Shown here: one piece after another, positions 14,421 to 24,030 of the stretch
Layout of the letters: every line of letters starts with the position of its first letter
Position numbering within the stretch: position 1 is the stretch's first letter
DNA from: Caprimulgus europaeus
Taxonomy: Eukaryota > Chordata > Aves > Caprimulgiformes > Caprimulgidae
Assembly: GCA_907165065.1 (NCBI GenBank)
Contig: OU015526.1
Coordinates: forward strand, 64,937,723-65,001,722
DNA length: 64,000 nt
Direction: 5' to 3'
Translations under genes and position numbers: made by a program
Notes under the pieces: model-generated
Seen by the model: the letters and a program-made list of their open reading frames with translations, nothing else
The model's database searches: none
Told to the model about the DNA's origin: nothing

Positions 14421-14448
14421 TTTTTTTTTTTTTTTTTTTTCTTTTTTT
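14421..14448. repeat. Poly(T) run
   Basis: Twenty T, one C, then seven T. Antisense to a possible poly(A) tail, but no attached element is recognised. Confidence 0.88.
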
Positions 14449-14778
14449 GCTTGGGTCAGTCCTGAGAGTTGAGGACTGATGCTGCATTATCTCCTAAACA
14501 AGAAATCTCTGCAGTGTTCTCTTGTTGATTTTTCTTTTTATGCCATCTTCCTTGAATTGGCCAGCATGGGACCCCTTCCTGTATATTTAAATACTAATTT
14601 TTATTTTTTAAAATATTATTTATTTCATATCTGGTGAGGTGGGAGCACCTCACTGTCAGGTTATCTGGTAGCTATCACCTGCCTTGGGAAGATGGATTCT
14701 TCTGGGAGTAGTTGTTTTCATGTCTGTAGAAGTTCCCTGTGACAGTTCATTGTTAGCTGTATTTTATGTCTTGAACAA

Positions 14779-14873
14779 CCCCCCCCCCCCAAAAAAAAAA
14801 CCCAACAAAAAACCTGCAAAAAACCCACAAACTAAAACAAAAAAACCAAACACAAAACAAACACCAAAAAACC
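14779..14873. repeat. C12-A10 run followed by A/C-rich low-complexity tract
   Basis: Twelve C are followed directly by ten A and then about 70 bp made almost only of A and C (CCCAACAAAAAACC-like). The strand composition is very asymmetric. A 72-codon lysine/asparagine/proline-rich frame over it is an artefact of composition. Confidence 0.88.
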
Positions 14874-17108
14874 TAGAAGGAAACATACTCTATATTTCAT
14901 AACCACTTAATTTGATGATTATTTATACAGTAAAATAGCAGCAAAAAATTTATAATTAGTTTAGAATCAAGTTGATTTAAGTGCTTGTGCCTGCTATTAA
15001 TCTTCAAGGAAACCAGTCCTAGAAAGGAAATACTGCTGTGTCCCACCTGTCTCCATAATTAATTTTTTGTATATTTTCCTAACTGAGTCCCAGAGGAAAA
15101 GTGGTAGTATACAATAAAAAACCCCAAAACCCACCAACTGTATGGTACTGTATATTTTATATATGTACATATTTATTATATTTATGGTTATAATAATTTT
15201 AGTTATGTATATATTAGGTTTGGGCATGTTCATGGAACCTGTTGACACTAAGGCAAAGCAGCCTTCAGTGTGCATATGGGAGCTTGGTCTTGTAGGACCA
15301 TTTTACAAGCCCATATGGACATTGGGGCCAAGACATCGTGATGATCCTCCATCCAGCCTGAGCTCCTTCTGAACTGACCGTTTAAGTTGCTGGAAGTTAA
15401 AGCAGGCTTGAGATAACTTGAATTTGTGATTTGAGATGTTAAAAATACCTTTGCCTACTTCACTGTGTATAGGATTCACTTGGAAAATTTGGCTAACCAT
15501 TCTTCTGTGTGTTCTGACTTCACGGCGTTACGGAGTAAGCTAAGAACGGTGTATCTAAAAAGCTGTATGTTAGCAACAAAGTTGTTGTGATGGCATCACA
15601 ACTGATTTTTTTTCTAGCTTTCTGAATCTTCAGTTATTACTTTTAAGTAAGCAAGTGTGCAGAATTTTGACCTTGATTTGTGTCAGAAAACTGAGTTGTG
15701 AGTCTTCTTTCCCAAGCAAAAGTGTGTCTGACTATCCAGGCTAGATTTTTGAGAAAAGCAATGGACACACAGGTTTGTTTTATATGTACTCTATTGGAAA
15801 TTGAGGAAATTTTTAGAAAGATGAAAAAAAAAAATGGTTGTGGGATGAGAGTTGTGGTATCTGAACTTTTCTAAGCATATCTTTTAATATTTGATTTCTT
15901 CTCACTTTTTAACATCTTGCCTGGAGATTGTCCTATTCAATATCCTTTTTTTTGAAAGTTAAAATATTGGCATAAATTACTGCAACTAGTCTCAGTTTGG
16001 TCAGTACAGGATTTGCTAGAGCAAGTTATTTTTGCTGGCTCCAGCTCCAAAGAGTTTTCTTTACTTAAATATCAGGTTGTTAATACAGACCCAACAGGTG
16101 CAGCTTCTGAATTATGGATGATGACACAGTCACTTTAATTTGAATAAAGGTCTAGGATAAAATGCTTTGGGTTATTCACAGAAGTAAGCTTCAGCAGATA
16201 ACCATAAATGCCAAAATCAGTATTTTTACTTTAGTGTCATCACATATATGATTTCTGACTGGGATGGGAAGAGGAAAAACTAGCTCCAAGTTTTGTATTT
16301 TGATAAAGAAATCTAGAAGAAACCCGTGAAATGGTATAGAAGAATATATGAACATAACAGTGTAGGATATTCAAACTTCATGATGACACACTTACTTAAG
16401 AAAAAAAAAAAAAAAATTAGCCCCTGATTACAGGATTTCTTGTTTTGCCATAGCCAAGATTATCAGGATGGCATTGCTGATGGAAGACAATAAAACTTGA
16501 AGGCAAGTTTCTACTTCAAATACACTTAGGTTTGGAATAGTCTAATGTACTAATTTCTGCTCTTAAAGGAAAAACAGTCTACATACCTGACATCTGAGCC
16601 GTTTAAATCCTACCCAAAGATGTGTTTAGCCTGCAGAAGAGTGGATGAAAATGTCTGAATCTTAAGAGAAAAGCTTGAGGAAATAAACAAGGGAATACAA
16701 ACTAAGGCAGTCACAAGGGAAAAACTCTTGAAGTGAAAGCTTAGAAGTGAAAAGTGTATGTAACTCTTCTAGTCTCTTTAACATACTGAAATTTAATGCT
16801 TGAATTATGGTATAATGCTACAGGAGGAACAGTTCAATATAAAGTAATTAACAAATATTGAACAAAGACCAAGGAGAGAAAAGATTTAAAAGATTTTGTG
16901 TATTCCTCTCTACCTCTAACAAGGAGGTGGAAAGAGAGCAAAGAATTGTTTGGGATCTGTGGATTTTCCTCAAAGAATTTGCTGTAAAAGAAGTAACCAT
17001 CCAGTGAAGAGAATGGCTTTCTAACAAGTTTCGGTTCATAGGTACATTTACAGCAAAGGTGTACAGCATTACAGTTAGTGCTTAGAACTTCTGCATGGGA
17101 CATTCAGC

Positions 17109-17680
17109 CACAGAATCACAGAATGTCAGGGATTGGAAGGGACCTCGAAAGATCATCTAGTCCAACCCCCCTGCTGGAGCAGGAACACTTACATGAGACA
17201 CATCAGAGGAAGGCGTCCAGGCGGGTCTTGAACGTCTCCAGAGAAGGAGACTCCACAACCTCCCTGGGCAGCCTGTCCCAGTGCTCTGTCACCCACACAG
17301 TAAAGAAGTTCCTTCTGAAGTTTAAGCAAAACCTCCTGTGTTCCAGGTTACACCCATTGCCCCTTGTCCTATCATTGGACTCCACTGTGAAGAGCCTGGC
17401 CCCATCCTCCTGACATTCACCCTTCATATATTTATAAACATTAATAAGGTCACCCCTCAGTCTCCTCTTCTCCAGGCTGAACAGGCCCAGCTCCCTCAGC
17501 CGTTCCTCATAAGGGAGATGCTCCACTCCCTTCATCATTTTGGTGGCTCTGTGCTGGACTCTCTCAAGCAGTTCCCTGTCCTTCTTGAACTGTGGGGCCC
17601 AGAACTGGACACAATATTCCAGATGTGGCCTCACCAGGGCAGGGCAGAGTCTCTTTCTCAGTCGAGCAGACACACTTAAC
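17109..17680 (-). mobile_element. CR1 LINE, 3' ~570 bp, minus strand, youngest copy
   Basis: This is the longest and best-preserved CR1 in the window. It is read from the minus strand and 5'-truncated at about 17680. On the + strand it opens CACAGAATCACAGAATGTCA, GGGATTGGAAGGGACCTCG, ATCATCTAGTCCAACCCCCC, and later TCTCCTCTTCTCCAGGCTGA and CCAGATGTGGCCTCACCAGG. It contains the end of the reverse transcriptase ORF (listed separately) plus the short 3' UTR. No target-site duplication is evident, as usual for CR1. The 5' edge is where similarity fades, so it is approximate. Confidence 0.97.
17203..17673 (-). pseudogene. CR1 ORF2 fragment: C-terminal end of reverse transcriptase
   Basis: This 156-codon frame on the minus strand is unbroken to its stop and covers the C-terminal end of CR1 ORF2. 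Recognisable family stretches in order: [17 protein letters not shown] (near residue 11), [42 protein letters not shown] and [18 protein letters not shown] at the end. The endonuclease, the reverse transcriptase catalytic core and ORF1 are absent through 5' truncation, so the product would be non-functional. The apparent first Met is fortuitous; the element simply begins here. The open frame suggests a relatively recent insertion compared with the other copies. It lies antisense within the NR3C2 intron. Confidence 0.93.
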
Positions 17681-17948
17681 TTCTTGCGGAAGCACTTGCA
17701 GGAGTATTCTGTGTATTAAGATAGCATTGTTGTTGATTTATACACAAAGGTCTTTATAGAGCAAACAAGTGATACCTCTCTGTCCTGGGGAACCAGCAGT
17801 CCCATGTGTGCATGTTTGGCTTGTTTGGAATTTCACCAAATATGTTTAATACAAACTGAATGGGAGTTTTGCCATAGACTGTCATGAACTTTTACAGATT
17901 TAGCATTTAACATCCTTTCAGATCTGTGAATCTCACTGTTAAGAGGGT

Positions 17949-17974
17949 AAAAAAAAGGGGGGGGGGGGGGGGGG
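17949..17974. repeat. A8-G18 mononucleotide tract
   Basis: About eight A followed by eighteen uninterrupted G, a rare long G run in an intron. It lies about 270 bp beyond the CR1 5' end. Confidence 0.9.
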
Positions 17975-20179
17975 AAGACAACCATACACATTTCATGAAG
18001 TATGCATTGTATAAAGGATAAATGATTATAACCATATGGTACCTTTCCATGAATATACTTGAGTATGCATAAAACTTCCTTTAGAAGTAACCTTGGAAGC
18101 ATGTAAGGCTTCCAATATATCATTCAGACCACTAAATTAGACTTTCTCCTTCCCTCCCTCCCCTCCATGTTACTGTGAAATGACAAGAGATAGAAGTAAA
18201 TACACTCCTTAATTCCTTTCTTCCCTATCTTTTCCATCCCTTCTCCCAAGATATTTTAGGGAATTGTTAAACACTGGTACTCATTCTGGCTCTGTGATGC
18301 ATAAAATGTGAGGAGATTGCCTTCAGATGAAGTGTGAAGAGTGAGAAGGTTATTGGAAAATACAGGGAGAGAATAACTATATAAATAAACAATATGGTAG
18401 TACATTAAGGAGCTGATCGCACATCTCAACGCTAATTTTGTCTTACTGGGAAAACGAAGACAGAACAATTTTTCTCTTAGTGGGTATCTGTATGATCTAT
18501 TCTGTATTTCATATATATTTCTTGTAGTGAATTATAGAGGTTGATGGTCAGTGGTGGGGGAGGATTATTATTCTTTATGCATTTAATTTGTCCTCTACTC
18601 TGTTAGCTGTCCTCTGCAGGCTGACCGTGAACTGTAACAAAACTCTGGAGTAGCTCACAATTGCATTTCTATATCTAGTGTGAGACAGGTTTAAAGTGGA
18701 TCATATTGGCCCTAACAGGATTGGAGTCAGCAGCACACAGCAGCTGAAAATTTGGCTCTGTGCTGGGCTAAGTCTCAGTATTGCCCTTTGTTATTCTTGC
18801 ATATCATTTTATTTTTAGGTGGCATTGTTTATGAGGACAAGGAGAAGAGGGGTGAGACAGGGAAAGAAAGGTTGTTGGACTAACAGCCTTAATATGCAGA
18901 AGTAAGCTGGTGAAGAGTTGGATCACTAGAGTTATCTTCAGACATCTGGACATGTGGGTGGGTAAATGTTAAGATCAAGTGTAAGCAATAAGTTAACATT
19001 GGAGTATTAGCAATTTATAACAAGGTTTTGTATTTATTACATTTTTGGGTAATGTGTCCTCATGTAGATTATAATTAATTGCATGCTTTGTTGCCTGAAA
19101 ATGTTATGATGAACTTGCAGGAGGGGAGGATGTCGCAAAATAAAGCAAGGGCTTGAGACAGGTAAATGTGCCAGACGGTATTTCAGATGGGCTCCATCAT
19201 GTTATCTTCCAGGAACAAATGTGTGGGATGCAGTAGTATTTTAAGCAACAAGCTCATTTGGGCTAACCTAACTGCATGCATTTGAAACAACTGAGTAGAA
19301 AGTAATTTAGAAGGTAAAGTTCAGTAACAATTTGACAGTGCTTTAGCGTCACTGATCAATTTGATAATTTACTTATTAAATATTTTTGTAATTTGTCCAA
19401 AATATCTTTGCCTGGTAGACCATCAGCTGAGATGACTTCTTGGGTAATTCTAATAAGGAAACTGCAGTAAACTGGGAAAGAAGGGCACAGCTTCAGGTCA
19501 TTTGACATTTTTGAATTTTCTGAAACACTTGAGGACTGCAGTAATACAAAAGTGATGTATGTAATCTTTCTGTACTATTGGTAATAAGCAAAGCACCTCA
19601 GAGCACTCTTGAGTTCAGCAACTCAATAGTTGATAAAGTTAGTCCAGGACAAGTTTGCCCCACCCCATTTTTTCTCCCCCATCTGCTTAGCATAATCAGA
19701 AGATGATAATTTTTCCCCTTTACTTAAGTAATTTAATGTTTGCTCCATTTGAGAGGGGAAGAATTTCAGATTTGGAGTGCAGAGTTATTCCCAGTAGTGT
19801 TTTGGCTGGAAAGGGAAGCTGTGGCATAGATCTTCCCTTACAGGAGGAGCCACCTGGAAGCAGCACCTTGTCCCTGCTTCCCTGCCAGCCTTCCAACTGC
19901 ACCCGCCCTGGTTCTGTGCACAGAGAGAGCAGCAGCATATGCGTGCCCAGGGTACAAGGATCCCAGAAAGAAGAGATGGAAAAGATCTGCAGGACTGTCT
20001 TAACTACATTTCTGTCAATGAGACATTGTTTCCTATAATACAATCTTAAATCCTTTCTTCATTAAAATTTTAAACCACTCAGCTCCGGAGTAAAATGCTT
20101 CTGTTCCTTTTCTCCTTAAAAAATAATGCACACATGTCTACTGAAATTGCATTATTATATTTAAAAATACCTTACCAGG

Positions 20180-20470
20180 CTGGTTTCTAATGAGCAATTA
20201 TTTTCTGATAGCGGTGCACTTTTTCTAGAGCAGTGGAACAGCTCATAAATAGTTAATTGGAGCGATAGCCATACTTCTGTGCTTCAGTAACAGGCTTGGT
20301 GGGTAAGTTCTCAATCATGCAAGCAGAGGCACTGCAGCCTTATCAGGAACAGCAACAATATGTCAAATTTTGAAGAGGAATGGGAGTCACCAGCAAACTT
20401 TCCCATCTAATCCTAATTAAGTGTAAAGCTGAAGTGTATTTGCTTCAGACAACAGAATCCAAAGCAATCC
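20180..20470. promoter_or_regulatory. Candidate conserved non-coding element
   Basis: This stretch is free of repeats, has homeodomain-type cores (TGAGCAATTATTTTC, TAGTTAATTGG, CCTAATTAAG) and keeps CpG in an AT-rich setting (GATAGCGGTGC, GGAGCGATAGCC). Such texture is common in conserved vertebrate enhancers, but composition alone cannot show conservation or activity. The edges are arbitrary. Confidence 0.3.
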
Positions 20471-21062
20471 AGATTTTTTTTCCATGAATGTTGTTTTTTT
20501 TTTTTTTTGAGACATGATGCCCATTAAAATAAATCTGGATGAAGTGAAAATGTTAAAGTCCTTGCTTTATATAAAAGAACGTATGTTTCTCTTACATTGT
20601 CTCTATTTCAGCAGTTCAGTTTATAGCTTATCCCTGTCATCTCTTCCACAGCATTGGAATATAAATATGTATATCATGTTTTGTTAATAATATGTCAGCG
20701 AATTGAATTACTGTATTTTTAATGAAAGCTCTTCAGGTTTAATGAGTAAGGAAATAATCTAAAATATAATAACCCAAGTCTTAATATTTTCTTGATCACA
20801 AGTCAAGCCTTCTATATAATTTATTAAAGTAGCATAATGTCCTTAAATTTGAGGTCAACATTTTGCAGGCTTAGCAGAGATTTTTATGCATAAGGGAAAG
20901 ATGAAACTTTAAAAATATTATTTCAGCAATTTCATAATTTAGGATTGTGACCTCATGCTCTAAGAATAATTATGGCACATCATGATCAGCAGTTTATCAA
21001 TATTCATTCATAGACTACTTAGAGTCTCTTCGGTCTCTTTGTATCATGGTTGTCTGTTCCTC

Positions 21063-21083
21063 TTTTTTTTTTTTTTTTTTTTT
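21063..21083. repeat. Poly(T) run, 21 T
   Basis: Uninterrupted T run about 380 bp before the start of the recognisable LINE relic. No link to that element is shown. Confidence 0.9.
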
Positions 21084-21349
21084 GGTGCAACCATAGTGAC
21101 TTTGAGATAGCTGGTAAATGCCCTAAGAAGCATAGCCATTGCTTTATTTATTTTGGGGGGTCTCTAACTAGTATCCACAGTATTTATGAAACCCTTTTTT
21201 ATTCTCTTCTTTTTCCTGTATTTTTATTTAGTTGTTATACCTTCTACTGCCTGTTGGAACCATTTTTTTTTAGGAGCTATCACAGTGACCACAGGCAGTC
21301 CCTGGGGCCTGCATTTGTGGCTGGTTGGTAAAAGCTTATCAGCTATGCT

Positions 21350-21925
21350 TTGACTGTGGCCACCAAGAATTTGTTGTGGCTGCACAAGCAGTTCCTGAAA
21401 AAAACCTGGAGGGTTGCCATTTGTTTAAACTGTAAATATAATGGCAGAAAAGGCATGAGAACATACGTGAGCTTCTGTGGGTGCTTAAAACTAGTTGGTG
21501 GCTGTGAATTCAGTGGTATTGCATTGGTCTGTAGTCAAGATGGTCAAACACCGAGAGCCACCTACAAGGAAATCCCAAATCGGTGGCATGAACACTTCAC
21601 CAATTTATTAAAATGTCAGTGTGGCACCTCTGATGAAACATTAAATGAAGTTCATCCTCCCCACCCAAGAGCAGCTGGCAGCAAAATAGCGCAGACTCTT
21701 GTATCTGTCCTGCAAATAGTGCAGAGAAGGGCAGCAGGCACTCATGGTATTTCTGCTGGAGTGGTTGGTCAGAGGGCAGCACCTGGCCTGACAAAGGCAC
21801 AACTGTTTACAGCTATCTGGAACAAGATGATTCCTCAGAAGTTCAAGGATGCAGAGATTCAACTCTGCAAAAAGAATAGAGCTCATGCTCTGGAAACTGA
21901 TACAATAAGTCACTTCTTGCAGTAA
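21350..21925 (+). pseudogene. Longest open piece of the LINE relic (191 codons)
   Basis: The frame is open for 191 codons, long for this AT-rich intron. Roughly residues 1-40 resemble nothing. From about residue 44 it follows the fingers and early palm region of a non-LTR reverse transcriptase: DGQT near residue 65, NRWHEHFTNLL near 77, AGTHGISAG near 126, LFTAIWNKMIPQKFKDAEI near 149, ending ISHFLQ where intact elements have a GISLLS-type block. A stop follows and the next family block is deleted. The first Met is fortuitous. Survival of an open frame of this length inside so decayed an element may be chance. Confidence 0.72.
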
Positions 21926-23080
21926 AAAGAAACTTCTACCTTTGCTGGAACAGTGGCCAGCAGACCTGGAGGTTTGGTTTGGTTGAGGAACAGTTAATGC
22001 AATTTTGCAGCCAAGGAGGTCTCAGAAAAGCTGAGAATAAAGGCCTGTATATCGTCTTTGTCAAGTAAACCAAAGCCTGTAATACCATTAATCTCAAGGG
22101 TTTCCTCAGGCTTCAGCAGAAATCAGCTGTTCAGACAAGCTCTTGGATTGGCATCTCTGGTGAGTGCTTTCAGTAAAGGCAGAACATCGCAGCTTTTCGC
22201 TGTCAGAAGGGCACGAGGCAGGGCTTCATCCCCACCCTGATGTGCTTTGGTCTCTTATAGGCAGAGCTACTTTCTGAAATGTTTGGAGACTGTGAGAGGG
22301 GAAACTGGGGAATTTTCAACTCTGAGCAATTTTTGCATCGAATCCAAAGTCGCACAGCTGATAACCTGCAGCCTGCTCTCTGCCAGAGACTGCAGTCGGT
22401 TCCTACATGCTTGAGAGCCAGGAGAGATGATTCTACCGAACAGCTTGGCCTGGGCACTTTTGTGAGGAAGACTGAGGTCCTGCTTCAGTCTTGCTGCTCT
22501 AGGAGACATGCAGGTTAGCAGTGCAGATTTAACATTTGTAGGCAATTTCTGCTACTTCTGCAGCAAATTGTCTGAGTGCTCTGCTTGACAACAGGAGTCA
22601 TGAAGGAGGATAACAAAAGGCAGAACAGCATTTGCGAGATTAAAGCACTGTTTCTGGAATGAAAGAAGCGCTGAACTTCAAACAAGTGTTTGGTATGCAT
22701 TTACTTTTATTAACATTCCTCTGTATGACTGTGAAATTTGGATAACAGCCTTGTTTCTTCCAAGCATTAACCAGTTCCTCTTGGATGCTCTTTGAGTCCT
22801 TGCTGGTATAAAAGGCCTGGAAAAGGTTTTAGGTGTCAGGTTCTTACAAATGTTTTCAAATACTCAGTTTAGAAGCACTGTCTTTGTAGATACTGGAGCA
22901 CAGGTGTAGACTTTCAAAGAGAAGAGTGGACGGTGTGCTGCCTGAAGCCACTTTCTATGGACTCATTAAAATCAGAATGGCTCTGAGGCAAGTCCAGAAA
23001 ATATTGCAAGGATGTGTTCAAGGAAAGTCTGCATCTGGAGTCCAGAACAACACAAAAGATGATTACGGTATCCACTGTGG
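21460..23080 (+). mobile_element. Decayed non-CR1 LINE reverse transcriptase relic, RTE-like
   Basis: Reading + strand frames in order gives pieces of one non-LTR reverse transcriptase. Around 21580: NRWHEHFTNLL. Around 21740: AGTHGISAGVV, degraded from a KAPGxDxIPAE block. At 21830: IPQKFKDAEIQLCKK. At 21990: GTVNAILQ. At 22045: NKGLYIVFV, then TKACNTIN, a degraded DLTKAFDTV. At 22170-22250: a decayed SGE..SE.F.V.NGV.RQG...PTL. At 22310: IFNSEQFLHRIQSRT. At 22465: FVRKTEVLLQS. At 22700: LYDCEIW, a degraded LYGCETW. At 22940-23060: LPEATFYGL and further C-terminal remnants. At least several frameshifts and stops, and a gap after 21923, separate the pieces, and the YADD catalytic block is not recoverable. 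This order differs from CR1. From memory of families it resembles RTE-type endonuclease-reverse transcriptases. Clade assignment is inference; LINE identity is solid. Confidence 0.8.
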
Positions 23081-23221
23081 TCAAGCTTTTGCAGATTCAG
23101 TAATCAGACTTTTATAGGTATATACAAAACTAGAATACATTACTTGGGGAAAGAAGCAAAACAAAAATACATTAATTGGATGAGTATCTGTAGATATTAA
23201 TGTGCTGCAAAAACTAATTAA

Positions 23222-23254
23222 TTAATTTCTTGCCAGGGGTTAATTTCTTGCCAG
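23222..23254. repeat. Short tandem duplication, 15 bp unit at 18 bp spacing
   Basis: TTAATTTCTTGCCAG occurs twice (23222-23236 and 23240-23254) separated by GGG. The two copies are identical, so the duplication is recent. Confidence 0.9.
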
Positions 23255-23739
23255 CTTAATGCAGAAAAAGCAAACTCTTCCTAAACAGAATAGTAGGATT
23301 TAATTCATCATCATAATGGAAACTTCTTCCTAGAAGCACATAGAAGACCTTCAGGAATGTGTAGATACTAACGTTACCGCTACATCTAAGGCGCAGTGTT
23401 ACTGATGTGATGTCTTGTGTGTGCCATTTTTAGAGGCAGTGGATACTTTGCTTCAGTCCTTTTGAATTACAAAAAAAAAAATCATGAAACAAAACAGTAT
23501 CTGACCCATATAGGCCTGAGGTTTCCACTTGCTTTGAACCAAGGAGCAGGGTTTCCCTGGTGGGCAGTGTTCATGGTGGAGACAAAGAGAGGAGTCGTGG
23601 GCTGCAGTACAGCAGCATGGCTACCTGTGAGCTTAATTCAGATGAGCTGGGCTGAGGGCTGCTAACATGATTCATAATTGCTGGTTTAACTGGTGATAAG
23701 TTAGTTTTGAATTAATCTAAATCGAGTACTCCTGTCACA

Positions 23740-24030
23740 AAGTGGGACTCCCTATCCCTTCCCTAGGGAGACCTGGAGGGGGTGAGGGAGGAGGTGGTGA
23801 TGCTGTGCTGGCGGCGGCAGGCACCCCTCACCATCCCAGGCTGCTCTCCCAGCCCCTCGTTCCCTGGGCACCCCACGCCAGCGAGGTGGGTGCTGGAGGC
23901 TGTGGGTTGCGAAAGGGAGAGGTGGTGACCTGGAGGAAGCAGAAGGAGGATCAAAGGGGTTTGTGTCAGCTCTCGGGGTGCGTTTGGACGTGCTTTGTGG
24001 GATGGCGAGCGGGCTCTTCTGAGGGGGTTG
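23740..24030. other. GC-rich island-like patch, function unknown
   Basis: About 290 bp clearly richer in G and C than its surroundings, with about a dozen CpG (GGCGGCGGC, CCACGCCAGCG, GATGGCGAGCGGG). Both strands carry overlapping open frames (100 codons on +, 93 and 63 on -), as expected of GC-rich DNA. None resembles a known protein. By rough count the CpG ratio is below that of a true CpG island. Alternatives are a fragment of an unrecognised retroelement or an unmethylated regulatory patch. Confidence 0.4.

Larger units (their letters stand above)
11373..17108 (+). other. NR3C2: NR3C2 upstream intron between CR1 copies, low-complexity rich
   Basis: Apart from the listed repeats and the CR1 copy at 13.4 kb, I see no gene. 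The stretch holds a G-rich tract, TG and TTTTG microsatellites, a T run at 14421-14448, a C/A tract at 14779-14873 and an AT-rich patch at about 15140-15210. The AT-rich patch contains TATATTTTATATATG-type sequence that is unlikely to be a promoter. Confidence 0.65.
17681..21459 (+). other. NR3C2: NR3C2 upstream intron, no gene seen
   Basis: AT-rich intron between the CR1 copy and the LINE relic. It holds the A8-G18 tract, a 20180-20470 stretch described as a candidate regulatory element, and a T run at 21063-21083. Open frames such as 19703-20038 and its reverse-strand shadow match nothing I recognise. Confidence 0.65.

Noticed and set aside
14684-14902. Frame with Lys/Pro/Asn-rich tail
   Set aside because: The tail is the translation of the C/A low-complexity tract.
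15140-15210. TATA-rich stretch as a promoter
   Set aside because: It is only AT-rich low-complexity sequence with no downstream exon or initiator context.
21350-21925. 191-codon frame as a host gene
   Set aside because: Its content follows a LINE reverse transcriptase and the rest of the element lies decayed just downstream.
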